Positions 19,350-29,257 are shown, counted from the first letter of the stretch. The stretch is DNA of 64,000 nt from Chryseobacterium mulctrae (GCF_006175945.1 NZ_VAJL01000001.1:4659001-4723000); one strand, 5' to 3'. The notes: generated from the sequence alone by a model not told the origin. Numbers and translations are program-made.

Positions 19350-20414
19350 ATGAGCAAAAAGCACAATTTCAGCGCAGGACCATGTATCTTACCTCAGGAA
19401 GTATTTGAAAAATCGGCAGAAGCTATTTTAGATTTCAACGGGATTGGTTTATCAATTCTTGAGATTTCGCACAGAAGTAAAGATTTTGTTGCAGTAATGG
19501 ATGAAGCTCGTGCTATTGTAAAAAGACTGATGAATCTTGGTGATGATTATGAAGTTTTGTATTTGGGAGGCGGTGCAAGTCTTCAGTTTGCAATGGTGCC
19601 TTACAATTTAATGAAAGTAGGCGGAAAAGCTGCTTATCTTGATACAGGAACTTGGGCTGCAGGAGCTATAAAAGAGGCTAAAAAAGTAGGAAGTGTAGAT
19701 ATTGTAGGTTCTTCTAAAGAAGAAAACTACTCTTTCATTCCTAAAGATTATAAAATAGGTGCAGAATATGATTATTTCCACTGTACCTCAAACAATACAA
19801 TCTACGGAACTCAAATGAAAACTTTCCCTGAAGTAGAGACTTTGATGGTTTGTGATATGAGTTCTGATATTTTCTCAAGACAATTAGATTTCTCTAAATT
19901 TGATTTAATCTACGCCGGAGCTCAGAAAAACATGGGACCTGCAGGTGTAACTTTAGTGGTTGTAAAAAAGGAAATTCTTGAAAAATCAGGAAGAGAAAAT
20001 ATGCCTTCTTATTTCGATTATTCTCAGCACATTGCAAAAGAATCAATGTACAATACTCCACCGGTTTTCCCTGTTTATGCATCTTTATTGACTTTACAAT
20101 ATTTAGAAAAAAACGGAGGAATTGCAGCGGCAGAAGCAAGAAATGAAGCGAAAGCTAAATTATTATACGACGAAATAGATTCAAATCCTTTATTTGAAAC
20201 ATTTTGTGTAAAAGAAGACCGTTCATTGATGAATGTTTCTTTTAAATTAACAGACGAAACCAAGAAAGAAGAATTTGATGCGGCATGGAAAGCTGCGGGA
20301 ATCAATGGATTAAACGGACACAGAAGTTTGGGAGGTTACAGAGCAAGTATGTATAACGCATTGCCAATAGAAAGTGTACAGGTTTTGGTGGATCTAATGA
20401 AATCTATTAAGTAA
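19350..20414 (+). CDS. serC: Phosphoserine aminotransferase
   Basis: The 354-aa protein begins HNFSAGPCILP, the SerC hallmark, and has the PLP-lysine segment YAGAQKNMGPAGVT and the C-terminal GHRSLGGYRASMYNA. It converts 3-phosphohydroxypyruvate and glutamate to phosphoserine (serine pathway) and acts in pyridoxal phosphate synthesis in some bacteria. serA follows 124 bp downstream on the same strand. Confidence 0.95.
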   Translation: MSKKHNFSAGPCILPQEVFEKSAEAILDFNGIGLSILEISHRSKDFVAVMDEARAIVKRLMNLGDDYEVLYLGGGASLQFAMVPYNLMKVGGKAAYLDTGTWAAGAIKEAKKVGSVDIVGSSKEENYSFIPKDYKIGAEYDYFHCTSNNTIYGTQMKTFPEVETLMVCDMSSDIFSRQLDFSKFDLIYAGAQKNMGPAGVTLVVVKKEILEKSGRENMPSYFDYSQHIAKESMYNTPPVFPVYASLLTLQYLEKNGGIAAAEARNEAKAKLLYDEIDSNPLFETFCVKEDRSLMNVSFKLTDETKKEEFDAAWKAAGINGLNGHRSLGGYRASMYNALPIESVQVLVDLMKSIK

Positions 20415-20538
20415 TTTTAGAATTAAAAAATTCAAAGATTAAAAGATTATTATCATTGTTAAAATTTTCTTAATTTGCGACCCGATTTTAATTTTTAAAT
20501 ATTTTATTTTTTAATCTTTAAGTCAAATTTAATAATAA

Positions 20539-21498
20539 ATGAGAGTTTTAGCTAACGACGGAATCTCCAAAGCTGGAGAGATCGCTTTAAAAGAAGCAGG
20601 AATTGAGTTACTCGACAATAGAGTTGCTCAGGATCACGTTATCAATTTCATTAATGAAAATAACGTAGATGTTCTTTTGGTGCGAAGTGCTACCAAAGTT
20701 AGACAAGATTTGATTGACGCTTGTCCGAATCTTAAAATCATCGGAAGAGGCGGAATCGGTATGGATAATATCGACGTTGAATATGCTATTGAAAAAGGAT
20801 TATATGTCATCAATACACCAACTGCTTCATCAAAATCGGTGGCAGAGTTGGTTTTTGCACATTTCTTTTCTTTAGCGAGATTTTTACATGAATCGAATAG
20901 ATTAATGCCATTGGAAGGAGATACTCATTTCAATGCGATGAAGAAATCTTTCAGCAAAGCGTACGAGCTTTCGGGCAAAACTTTAGGAGTAATTGGTTTC
21001 GGAAGTATCGGTCAAGAAGTAGTAAAAATGGGAATTTCTTTAGGAATGAAAGTAAAAGTTCTGACCAGAAAACCCAGAACTGAAGTTTTAAGTTTAGAAT
21101 TTTTCGACGGTCAAAAACTAAATTTTGAAATTACTTCTACGAATGATACCGAAGAGTTTTTAAAAGATACAGACTTTATCAGTATCAATACACCAAAAAC
21201 TGACGAGTATATTATTGATACTCCGCAGTTTGAAAAAATGAAAGATGGAGTTTACATCGTTAATACCGCAAGAGGAGGTGTCATTAATGAAGTTACTTTG
21301 CTCGATTTTATAGAATCTGGTAAAGTTGCAGGAGCCGCTCTTGATGTCTTTGAAAACGAACCGTCGCCTGAACTGATTTTACTGATGAATCCGAACCTGT
21401 CTCTTACACCGCATTTAGGAGGAAATACCATAGATGCACAAGAAAAAATCGGTGTAGAACTTGCCCATCAGATTATTGAAATTAAAAAGAAACTATAA
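20539..21498 (+). CDS. serA: D-3-phosphoglycerate dehydrogenase
   Basis: The 319-aa short form (no ACT domain) has the NAD site GVIGFGSIGQEV, the substrate arginine in IGRGGIGMDN and in NTARGGVINE, and the catalytic histidine in LTPHLGGNT. It performs the first step of serine synthesis, directly before serC's reaction. Lack of the ACT domain suggests no serine feedback through that domain. The DUF1015 gene begins 7 bp after its stop. Confidence 0.92.
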   Translation: MRVLANDGISKAGEIALKEAGIELLDNRVAQDHVINFINENNVDVLLVRSATKVRQDLIDACPNLKIIGRGGIGMDNIDVEYAIEKGLYVINTPTASSKSVAELVFAHFFSLARFLHESNRLMPLEGDTHFNAMKKSFSKAYELSGKTLGVIGFGSIGQEVVKMGISLGMKVKVLTRKPRTEVLSLEFFDGQKLNFEITSTNDTEEFLKDTDFISINTPKTDEYIIDTPQFEKMKDGVYIVNTARGGVINEVTLLDFIESGKVAGAALDVFENEPSPELILLMNPNLSLTPHLGGNTIDAQEKIGVELAHQIIEIKKKL

Positions 21499-21505
21499 AT
21501 TATAT

Positions 21506-22750
21506 ATGCCAGTTTTTAAACCTTTCCGTGGAATACGACCTCATAAAGATCATGAGGCAACGTTTCCTACTCATCCTTTAGATAATTTCACACAAGCTGA
21601 AATTGCTGAAAAAGCACAAAAAGAAAAAACTTACATCAATATGATTAAACCCTATGTTGTAAGTAAATCTAAAGATGTCGACCGGAATTTAAGGAAAATC
21701 CGTACTACTTTTGAAGAACTTCTGGAAGACAAAACCTTAGTTCAGGATAGCTCTGCCTATTATCTTTATGAGCAGATTTATCCAAACAAACAGATATTCA
21801 GAGGCCTTCTTGGCTTATCGAGTATTGAAGATTTCTGGAACGGAAAAATAAAAAGGCACGAAAGTACCATTCCTCAAAGAAAAGAAAAGCTGGCGCATTA
21901 TCTTGATAAAGTGAATCTTCAGGCAGAACCTGTTTTGCTGACTTATCCGTCAAATTCAAAAATTGAATTATTGATGAATCATGAAGAGAAAAATGTTCCG
22001 ATTTTCAATCATGTTGACACGATTGGGATCAGACATAAAATCTGGAGGATTGATAACCGTTTGAAATTACAACAATTCAAAGAAGTGATCGATCAGATCG
22101 AATCTTTTTATATTGCCGATGGTCACCATAGAATTGGTTCTACAGCGCTTCACGCAAAGCGTCTTAAAGAAAAAAACAAACGCCACAACGGAACTGAAGC
22201 GTATAATTTTGTCTATAGTTTTATTGTTTCTAATCAATCCATTAAAATTCACGATTACAACAGAATTCTGAGCAGCATTGGAGATTTATCAACTGAAGAT
22301 TTCTTGAAAAAATTGGAGAAGTATTTCCTTATTCACGAGAAAGATCAGACTCCGTACTACCCTTCTCAGAAATTCCATATTTCAATGTATTTGGATGGGA
22401 AATTCTATTCACTTCACGTAAAACACGATTTGCGTTCTCCGGAAATGTCTCTTGATAATTTGGATCATCATATTTTAGATAAATATATCATTAAAGATAT
22501 CTTAAATATTGAAGATTCTGACAGCTCAGATCAGATTATGTATGTGAAAGGAACTTCCAATATTGAAGGAATCAATCTGTTGAAAGAAAAAATTGACAAT
22601 GGCGAAGGAAAAGTAGGTTTCGGGATCTATCCTGTAAGCTTTAATGATATGATTAAAATATCAGATTTAAAGCTTCGTATGCCTCCAAAATGTACATTTA
22701 TTGAGCCTAAACTGGTTACTGCATTATTAATGTACGATATGAAGCCATAA
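21506..22750 (+). CDS. DUF1015-family protein
   Basis: 414 aa from the ATG at 21506 (MPVFKPFRGIRPHKD), the usual start of this family; an upstream in-frame start would overlap serA. The family motif FYIADGHHRIGSTA with two histidines lies near residue 200. DUF1015 proteins are widely linked to serA/serC and related to ParB-like nucleotide-binding folds; a serine kinase activity has been proposed for relatives. Placement 7 bp after serA supports a serine-related role. Confidence 0.8.
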   Translation: MPVFKPFRGIRPHKDHEATFPTHPLDNFTQAEIAEKAQKEKTYINMIKPYVVSKSKDVDRNLRKIRTTFEELLEDKTLVQDSSAYYLYEQIYPNKQIFRGLLGLSSIEDFWNGKIKRHESTIPQRKEKLAHYLDKVNLQAEPVLLTYPSNSKIELLMNHEEKNVPIFNHVDTIGIRHKIWRIDNRLKLQQFKEVIDQIESFYIADGHHRIGSTALHAKRLKEKNKRHNGTEAYNFVYSFIVSNQSIKIHDYNRILSSIGDLSTEDFLKKLEKYFLIHEKDQTPYYPSQKFHISMYLDGKFYSLHVKHDLRSPEMSLDNLDHHILDKYIIKDILNIEDSDSSDQIMYVKGTSNIEGINLLKEKIDNGEGKVGFGIYPVSFNDMIKISDLKLRMPPKCTFIEPKLVTALLMYDMKP

Positions 22751-22802
22751 TTATCTATTTTTTATTTATTTTTATGCTCCGAAAAGAAAACGGTCAGTAA
22801 AA

Positions 22803-24203
22803 ATGAAAAAAATCTTACTCATCATATTTCCACTCTTTTTGAGTGGATTTTTATTTTCCCAGAAAAAAACTCCGGCAAAAAAGCCAAAACCTATTCCTAA
22901 ATTCAACTATCACGAAGAATTTAAGAAAATCTCTGACGAAATTTTTCTTCACGGAACTGCTTACGACAATATTGGTGAATTAACCAAAGGAATCGGTTCA
23001 AGATTCAGTGCGACACCAGGTTACGCAAAAGCTACAGAATGGGCTGAAAAAAACTTAAAAGAAGCCGGTGCAGAAAATATCTGGAAACAGGAAGTGAGAG
23101 TTCCGATTTGGATCAGAGGCAAAGAATCTTTACAAATAAAAACCTCAAGCGGTGATTGGAAAACCATAAAAATGCTTTCTTTTGGAAACTCAGAAGGGAC
23201 AAAAGGAAAAGATTTAATTGCGGATATTCTTTTGGTGAAAGATGTTCAGGAACTGGTGAATCTTAGGGCTTCCGAAGCAAAAGATAAAATCATTTTTGTC
23301 AACTACCCTATCGATCCTACGGTAATTAGTACAGTAGATTCTTATATGATCGCAGCCAAATCTAAGCTTATTTCTGCGTCTGTTATCGGTCAGAAAGGAG
23401 CAAAAGCTTTGATCATTAGATCATTAACCACGGCTTCAGATGATATTCCGCATGCAAAACAAGTGTATTACGAACCGGATGATAAAACAAGAATTCCGGC
23501 AATGACCATTGGAGTTCGTTCTGCTGATGAACTTGAAGCTCTTCTAAAGAAAACGTCTGTTAAAGCCAAAATTAATATGTCTGCCGAATCAAAAGGTGAA
23601 ACAATCAATCACAATATCATTGGTGAAATTCCAGGAAAAAAAGATTCTAAAGTAATTGTTCTCGGAGCCCAGCTCGATTCATGGGATTTTGCAGAAGGTG
23701 CTCATGATGACGGAACCGGAGTGGTACAATGTATGGAAGTTTTACGAACGTTTAAAGCTTTAGGGTACGATAACAATCACACGATTAGAGTTGTTCTTTA
23801 CGCCAACAGTGAAAATGGCGGAATGGGTCGCGAAACGTATGCAATGAGTGTAAAAAAGAAAGAAGAAAAACATATTCTGGCTTTAGGAAGTGATTCCGGA
23901 GGATATTCTCCTAGAGGTTTTTCTTTAGACATGTCACCACAGAGAAGAAGGCTTATTTTCGAATGGAAAAACTACTTTTTACCTTATGGAATCTATGATT
24001 TCGACCAAACTTATGCAATTCAGGATATTGCACCCTTGAAAAAATTAGATATTCCTTTGGCAGAAATGGTGGTCGATACGCAACGTTATTTCGATTATCA
24101 TCACTCTGAAAAGGATACTTTCGATAAAGTTAATAAAAGAGAATTATTACTTGGAGCAGTTGCGATGACGCAGTTTGTTTTTATGATTGATAAAAACTGG
24201 TAG
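22803..24203 (+). CDS. M28-family peptidase paralogue, predicted catalytically inactive
   Basis: The 466-aa protein has a signal peptide (to LFSQ) and a Pro/Lys linker, then an M28 fold with a PA insert. It closely parallels the gene at 24672. In that paralogue the zinc histidine lies in GGHLDSWD; here the same place reads GAQLDSWD (Gln290). The catalytic glutamate in ANEENG is replaced by serine (Ser336 in ANSENG). HDDG, the SDSGG aspartate and the final HH are kept. Loss of one zinc ligand and the general base suggests a pseudoenzyme, perhaps a binding partner of the active copy. It lies 52 bp after the DUF1015 gene. Confidence 0.82.
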   Translation: MKKILLIIFPLFLSGFLFSQKKTPAKKPKPIPKFNYHEEFKKISDEIFLHGTAYDNIGELTKGIGSRFSATPGYAKATEWAEKNLKEAGAENIWKQEVRVPIWIRGKESLQIKTSSGDWKTIKMLSFGNSEGTKGKDLIADILLVKDVQELVNLRASEAKDKIIFVNYPIDPTVISTVDSYMIAAKSKLISASVIGQKGAKALIIRSLTTASDDIPHAKQVYYEPDDKTRIPAMTIGVRSADELEALLKKTSVKAKINMSAESKGETINHNIIGEIPGKKDSKVIVLGAQLDSWDFAEGAHDDGTGVVQCMEVLRTFKALGYDNNHTIRVVLYANSENGGMGRETYAMSVKKKEEKHILALGSDSGGYSPRGFSLDMSPQRRRLIFEWKNYFLPYGIYDFDQTYAIQDIAPLKKLDIPLAEMVVDTQRYFDYHHSEKDTFDKVNKRELLLGAVAMTQFVFMIDKNW

Positions 24204-24269
24204 AAAATTACACTTCAAGTTATAAAAATCATTACTAAATAATATTAAAAGCCAAATCAAAAAACTATA

Positions 24270-24644
24270 ATGGAAATCTATCAATTAAACTTAGAATCAA
24301 ACAAAATAAATAATCCGAAACTTAATGAGATTTATTCTCAGTTTCAGGAAATTTTGCAAAAACTCAACGATAAAAAATTACCTTCTGAAGCGATCCAATA
24401 TATTAATGATATTGTTGAACAAACTAATTCAACAACATTACAAGATAAAGCGTTGCTGAAATTTTTAAAAGACAAACAAAATCTCATCATCAAATACTTG
24501 GAAAAAGAGCATAAAATTGTTCCTAAAAGCTATTACAAAAAATTATGGTTAATTGGTTTAGGTGTGGGAGCTGCAGTAGGTTCTTCAATGGATAAGAAAG
24601 CATTCGAAGAAGGAAGACAGATCGATGTAGAGCTGAAATATTAA
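24270..24644 (+). CDS. Small helical protein with a short hydrophobic segment
   Basis: 124 aa, mostly charged helix (EIYSQFQEILQKLNDKKLP..., DKQNLIIKYLEKEHKIVPKSYY), then a Gly/Ala-rich hydrophobic stretch (LWLIGLGVGAAVGSS) that could be a membrane anchor. No family recognised. It is between two M28 peptidase genes on the same strand (gaps of 66 and 27 bp). Confidence 0.55.
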   Translation: MEIYQLNLESNKINNPKLNEIYSQFQEILQKLNDKKLPSEAIQYINDIVEQTNSTTLQDKALLKFLKDKQNLIIKYLEKEHKIVPKSYYKKLWLIGLGVGAAVGSSMDKKAFEEGRQIDVELKY

Positions 24645-24671
24645 TTTTAAAATCTAAACAAAGTAGTAATT

Positions 24672-26027
24672 ATGAAAAACATTCTATCAGCTGCGGTTGT
24701 CTTTTTAAGCTTAAACTTACTTGGACAAGCCAAAGAAGATTCTATACAATTCAGCAGAATTTCAACAGAAATTTTAAATAAAGGAAGATCTTACATTGAA
24801 CTTAGAGATTTAACCAAAAATATAGGCCATAGACTGAGCGGCTCTGAAGCTTACGAAAAATCGGTAAAATGGGCTGAACAAAAGCTGAAAGAAGCCGGTG
24901 CTGATAAAGTTTGGTTGCAGGAAGTAATGATTCCGGTTTGGGAAAGAGGAAAAGAATCTTTAAAAATAAAAGCTCAAAACGGTAAATGGAAAACTTTAAA
25001 AATGCTTTCTCTTGGTAATTCCGAAGGAACAAAAGGAAAAGATGTTTCTGGGGAAATCATCATGGTGAAATCTTTGGCGGAATATGATAAACTGAGTCCA
25101 GAACAGGTGAAAGACAAGATTGTTTTCTTTAATTATCCTTTCAGTCAGTCTTATGTTCAGACTTTCAAAGCCTACAGCGATGCTGCAGTTTATCGGTCTA
25201 CAGCAGCTGCTTTAACGGCTAAAAAAGGCGGAAAATTTGCTATTGTAAGATCGCTTTCTTCTGCATTTGATGATGTACCGCATACCGGAGCGATGAGATA
25301 TGGTGATTCAGAAAAAATTCCTGCCGTTGCCATTGGAAATACCACTGCAGACGAATTGGAATCGCTTTTAAAATCACAAAAAATTACCTCTAAACTCAAT
25401 TCAAACTGCGGAATGAAAGGTGAAAAGCTCTCTCACTCTGTGATTGGCGAAATTACAGGAAATAAAGATAAAAGCGTCATTGTTGTTGGCGGACATTTAG
25501 ATTCTTGGGATGTTGGTGAAGGAGCCCATGACGACGGAGCTGGAATTGTACAGAGCATTGAAGTTTTGAGAACCTTTAAAAATTTAGACCTGAAAAATAA
25601 TCACACCATAAGAGTTGTTTGTTTTGCAAATGAAGAAAACGGTGTGAAAGGCGGCCAACAATACGGAAAAACGGTAAAAGAGAACAACGAAAAACATCTT
25701 TTTGCCTTAGAATCTGATGCGGGAGGTTTCTCTCCAAGAGGAATTGCTTTGGAAATGAATGATGATAAAATCAATCAGATTAAAAGCTGGTCTCCTCTTT
25801 TTCTTCCTTATGGAGCTTATGATTTTGACGGAAGATATTCGGGAACAGATATTTATCCTTTGAAAGATATGGGAATTCCTACAGCAGAACTCGTTCCGGA
25901 TTCTCAACGATATTTTGATATTCATCATACCGAAGAAGATACTTTTGAGAAAGTCAATCGTCGCGAATTGTTATTAGGAGCAACAATTATGACGCAAATG
26001 ATTTACATGATCGATAAGAACTGGTAA
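24672..26027 (+). CDS. M28-family zinc aminopeptidase/carboxypeptidase, secreted
   Basis: The 451-aa protein has a signal peptide (to LLGQA) and all M28 catalytic features: His275 in GGHLDSWD, the bridging Asp in AHDDGAG, Glu321-Glu322 in ANEENG, the Asp in ESDAGG, and the last zinc His in DIHHTEEDTF. It resembles plasma glutamate carboxypeptidase-like M28 enzymes and should trim peptides in the periplasm. It appears to be a duplicate of the gene at 22803, which has lost two of these residues. Confidence 0.88.
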   Translation: MKNILSAAVVFLSLNLLGQAKEDSIQFSRISTEILNKGRSYIELRDLTKNIGHRLSGSEAYEKSVKWAEQKLKEAGADKVWLQEVMIPVWERGKESLKIKAQNGKWKTLKMLSLGNSEGTKGKDVSGEIIMVKSLAEYDKLSPEQVKDKIVFFNYPFSQSYVQTFKAYSDAAVYRSTAAALTAKKGGKFAIVRSLSSAFDDVPHTGAMRYGDSEKIPAVAIGNTTADELESLLKSQKITSKLNSNCGMKGEKLSHSVIGEITGNKDKSVIVVGGHLDSWDVGEGAHDDGAGIVQSIEVLRTFKNLDLKNNHTIRVVCFANEENGVKGGQQYGKTVKENNEKHLFALESDAGGFSPRGIALEMNDDKINQIKSWSPLFLPYGAYDFDGRYSGTDIYPLKDMGIPTAELVPDSQRYFDIHHTEEDTFEKVNRRELLLGATIMTQMIYMIDKNW

Positions 26028-26031
26028 AATA

Positions 26032-26062
26032 AAAACCCGAAAGCAGTTTGTTTTCGGGTTTT
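26032..26062. terminator. Terminator between convergent M28 and thioredoxin-fold genes
   Basis: AAAACCCGAAA (26032-26042) pairs with TTTTCGGGTTTT (26051-26062), followed on the plus strand by more T. Confidence 0.85.
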
Positions 26063-26072
26063 CTTTTTTTGA

Positions 26073-26303
26073 TTATTTCAAATCTTCAATAGAGGCTCCG
26101 AAGTTAATATGCAAAACATTTCCGTTGGATAAAACCAAAGCTGGAACCGATTTTACGCCTGCTTTTTCGGCTTCTTTCACTTTCGATTTTTCTTCACCTA
26201 AATGAATTACTTCTACCTGATCTTCAGGAATTAAGTTTAAAAGATCCTGTTCTGCGCTTACGCAAACGGGACAACCTGCATGATAAAAAATTGCTTTTGA
26301 CAT
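26073..26303 (-). CDS. Small thioredoxin/glutaredoxin-fold protein
   Basis: 76 aa with a CPVC active site near residue 11 (FYHAGCPVCVSAEQDLL), then VKSVPALVLSNGNVLHINFGA, a thioredoxin-like cis-proline strand. A minimal redox domain acting in the cytoplasm. It follows the dapA-like gene by 25 bp and may be in the same unit. Confidence 0.7.
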   Translation of the reverse strand: MSKAIFYHAGCPVCVSAEQDLLNLIPEDQVEVIHLGEEKSKVKEAEKAGVKSVPALVLSNGNVLHINFGASIEDLK

Positions 26304-26328
26304 TTTACTTGTTTTTAGATTAAATGAA

Positions 26329-27228
26329 TTATACTTGATACACTTTGTGGGTAATGGTCGATAGAATTTCTTTCAATTCTGAAGTTTCCAATGTTGTTAA
26401 TGGTTTTAAAGGACTTCTCAATTGTCCGCCATTTTCTCCTAAAATATTTAATCCTGATTTTACTGCTCTTGGTAAACCTTTAGCTACAATAAATTTCAAC
26501 AGATCAACCTGTTTGTAAAATATGTTTTGAGCGGTTTCTAAATCGTTATTTTGAACAGCATTATAAAGTTCAATATTCAATTCAGGAATTAAATTTGGTG
26601 CAGCAGTACACCAACCTTTCGCTCCAGCTGCAAAAGCTGCCAATGCCAAAGGATTTGAACCGTTGTAAAAAGCCACCTCTTCGCCCAATTCTTTTCTCAG
26701 ATAATGCATTCGCTGAATATCACCTGTACTTTCTTTGATCATCGTCACATTCGGAATTTCCAGCAAGCGTTTCAGCAAAGCAGGAGACATATCTACTCCA
26801 CTTGTTGCAGGATTATTGTATGCCATGATCGGAATCGAAATTTTTGAAGCAACCGCATCGTAATGAGCAACAATTTCATCATCGGTCAGTTTCCAATAAC
26901 TCATCGGAATGATCATCACGGCATCCGCTCCTGCATTTTCAGCAAATTTTGCATGATGAATTGTTTTTTCAGTCGTAAGATTCGAAACTCCAACCAAAAT
27001 CGGAACTCTTCCTCCAACCTGCTGGATTGTAGCTTCTGTAATTGCTTCTTTTTCTTCATCAGTCAGATAAGGTAAAACCCCGGTGCTTCCCAAAGGTGCA
27101 ATTCCGTGTGAACCCGAAATGACCAATCGCTCCACCAGTTTTTTAAATAAAGAAATATCTACTTTTTCTTCCTGATCAAAAGGAGTTATCGGATAAGCAA
27201 TTACGCCTTTAAATGGTACTTTATTCAT
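26329..27228 (-). CDS. Dihydrodipicolinate synthase/N-acetylneuraminate lyase family aldolase
   Basis: The 299-aa TIM-barrel protein has GIAPLGSTGVLPYLT near residue 41, the proton-relay tyrosine in AYNNPATSGVDM and the Schiff-base lysine in TMIKESTGD. It makes or breaks a C-C bond with pyruvate. The neighbouring cupin and MocR regulator suggest a catabolic member rather than the housekeeping lysine enzyme. Exact substrate unknown. Confidence 0.8.
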   Translation of the reverse strand: MNKVPFKGVIAYPITPFDQEEKVDISLFKKLVERLVISGSHGIAPLGSTGVLPYLTDEEKEAITEATIQQVGGRVPILVGVSNLTTEKTIHHAKFAENAGADAVMIIPMSYWKLTDDEIVAHYDAVASKISIPIMAYNNPATSGVDMSPALLKRLLEIPNVTMIKESTGDIQRMHYLRKELGEEVAFYNGSNPLALAAFAAGAKGWCTAAPNLIPELNIELYNAVQNNDLETAQNIFYKQVDLLKFIVAKGLPRAVKSGLNILGENGGQLRSPLKPLTTLETSELKEILSTITHKVYQV

Positions 27229-27248
27229 AATTTTTTTGTTTTAAATGA

Positions 27249-27734
27249 TTAATTGAAATCTCTTCCCTCTTCCTCTCTCAAAGCAACTCCCAAATTCTGA
27301 AGCTGTGGTGTATTTTCACAGGCAATATATCTTGCAGGTTCAGTGTCGCTTAAATTTTGATGTTGATGCCACGCCCAAGATGGAATGTAAACTGCGTCTC
27401 CTGCTTCCCACTCTACTTTTTCATCTTCAATCAGAGTCCATCCTTTTCCTTCCAAAACATATAAAATTGTTTCATAAGTGTGGCGGTGACGGTTTGTTTT
27501 TTGTGCTGGTAAAAGTCCGCCAATTGTCATACTCACATTTTTACTCGGAAGATCAACGAAGAAAACAGGATGCTTTCTTTCTTCAGAAAACTGGTTATGA
27601 ACCCCTTCGTTTTCTACATTTTTGTGAATCACGTGACTTGGCTTCACGAAAGTTGGTCTTGCGAATGTTTGATGAAAATCTTTTGAACTAAATTGCTTTT
27701 GTTGAGACTCCTGATTTGTTTTTAATTCTGACAT
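27249..27734 (-). CDS. Cupin-domain protein
   Basis: The 161-aa protein has one cupin barrel. Motif 1 is HRHTYETILYVLEGKGWTLI and motif 2 is VYIPSWAWHQHQNL, with histidines suited to a metal site. It likely works with the dapA-like enzyme 20 bp downstream. The gene is divergent from the MocR regulator, which probably controls both. Confidence 0.75.
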   Translation of the reverse strand: MSELKTNQESQQKQFSSKDFHQTFARPTFVKPSHVIHKNVENEGVHNQFSEERKHPVFFVDLPSKNVSMTIGGLLPAQKTNRHRHTYETILYVLEGKGWTLIEDEKVEWEAGDAVYIPSWAWHQHQNLSDTEPARYIACENTPQLQNLGVALREEEGRDFN

Positions 27735-27756
27735 GTTTTTAAATTTTTAATATCCT

Positions 27757-27792
27757 ATTGCATTATTGCATGACAAAAGTATTGTACATTTG
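27757..27792 (+). promoter_or_regulatory. MocR promoter with tandem ATTGCATt operator-like repeat
   Basis: TACATTTG (27785-27792) fits the -7 box TAnnTTTG. Just upstream, ATTGCATT and ATTGCATG lie head to tail (27757-27772). MocR proteins bind direct repeats, so this is a candidate operator for both divergent units. The TTG nearest to -33 (27766) is 16 bp from the -7 box, not the usual 19. Confidence 0.5.
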
Positions 27793-27835
27793 GACCATCT
27801 TACTGATACAGAATTTACAAAAACAAATAGTCCAG

Positions 27836-29257
27836 ATGTTACGAGATTGGAAATTTCAAATAGAACTGAACAGCCATTCAGAAAAACCAATTTATCTGCA
27901 AATAGCCGATGCAATTATGAATGACATTCATTCCGGAAGGCTGAAAGCAGAAGATGCTTTACCAGGAAGCCGAAATCTTGCACAGCTTTTAAAAGTCAAC
28001 AGAAATACCGTTGTAGAAGCATTAAATGTTTTACTGAATGAAGGTTGGTTGATCTCTAAAGAAAGAAAAGGAACTTTTGTTGCCGATATTTTACCTTCTG
28101 AACATCAAAGCAGTCGAGATCAAAAAAAAGATGAAGCATCTGACCTGAAAAATAAAAAGCAGTTTCGAATTCAGTTTGATGATGGTTATCCCGATAGTAA
28201 AATCGCACCGATTGAAGAATTGGCAAGAGCATACCGACAGATTTTCAACCGAAAAGCAAAATGGCAAATGATGGGTTATGGTGATGAATTGGGTGATATA
28301 GAATTCAGAAAAACAATTGCACAAATGCTTAATCATCAAAGAGCAATGCAGACCAATGAAGAGCAGATCTGCATTACAAGAGGCAGCCAAATGGCGATGT
28401 ATTTAACGGCACAATGTCTTTTACAGGAAGGAGATCTTGTGATGATAGAAGATCCGGGATACAAACCAGCCTGGAAAACTTTCGAAAACGCCGGAGCAAA
28501 ACTGTTACCTGTAAATGTCGACAAAGACGGTTTGATCATCGAAGATGTCATTGCTTATTTAAAGAAAAATAAAAGAATAAAAGCCATTTATATCACTCCG
28601 CATCGGCAATATCCTACAACGGTCACTTTAAGCTTAAAAAGACGTTTAGAATTGATAAAACTTTCCAACGAATATAGTTTTACAATTATTGAAGATGATT
28701 ATGACAATGAATTTCATTTTGGGTATCGTCCTATTTTGCCTTTATCAAGTTTACAGGAACTTAAAAATTATGTTTACATCGGAACGATGAGTAAAGTGGT
28801 TGCTCCTGCTTTAAGAATCGGATATTTGGTTTGTAATGATCATTCATTTATCGAAAAAATAGGAGATCTAAGAAAAATAATTGATGTACAGGGCGACAAT
28901 ATTATGGAACAGGCTGTTTTGCAATTAATAAAAGACGGAACGGTAAAAAGGCACATCAAGAAAGCAACTAATTATTATAAAAATAAACGGGATTCTGTTG
29001 CTGAATTATTAAACCAACATCTTAAAAATAAAGCAGGTTATAACATTCCTGAAGGTGGATTGGCTTTCTGGATAAGTCCTAAAAAAGAGCTTGACTGGTC
29101 TGAAATTTCCGAAAATTTAAAATCTAAAGGCATAAAAATTATTCCGCCTGATAATTACAGTTTCGATAAATCTGTCAATGGAATTAGGCTGGGTTATGGT
29201 TCTTTATCAGAAAAAGAATTGGAAGAAAGTATTATTGCTTTAAACCAGTTTTTGTAG
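27836..29257 (+). CDS. MocR/PdxR-type regulator: GntR DNA-binding domain fused to an aminotransferase fold
   Basis: 473 aa from the ATG at 27836 (MLRDWKFQIEL); the longer frame would start inside the promoter. The winged helix is at about 15-80 (PIYLQIADAIMNDI, LPGSRNLAQLLKVNRNTVVEALNVL). A fold-type I aminotransferase domain follows with EDPGYKPAW, EDDYDNEFHFG and the PLP-lysine segment YIGTMSKVVAPALRIGY. Such proteins sense PLP or an amine and control the divergent genes, here cupin and dapA-like. They rarely act as enzymes. Confidence 0.85.
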   Translation: MLRDWKFQIELNSHSEKPIYLQIADAIMNDIHSGRLKAEDALPGSRNLAQLLKVNRNTVVEALNVLLNEGWLISKERKGTFVADILPSEHQSSRDQKKDEASDLKNKKQFRIQFDDGYPDSKIAPIEELARAYRQIFNRKAKWQMMGYGDELGDIEFRKTIAQMLNHQRAMQTNEEQICITRGSQMAMYLTAQCLLQEGDLVMIEDPGYKPAWKTFENAGAKLLPVNVDKDGLIIEDVIAYLKKNKRIKAIYITPHRQYPTTVTLSLKRRLELIKLSNEYSFTIIEDDYDNEFHFGYRPILPLSSLQELKNYVYIGTMSKVVAPALRIGYLVCNDHSFIEKIGDLRKIIDVQGDNIMEQAVLQLIKDGTVKRHIKKATNYYKNKRDSVAELLNQHLKNKAGYNIPEGGLAFWISPKKELDWSEISENLKSKGIKIIPPDNYSFDKSVNGIRLGYGSLSEKELEESIIALNQFL

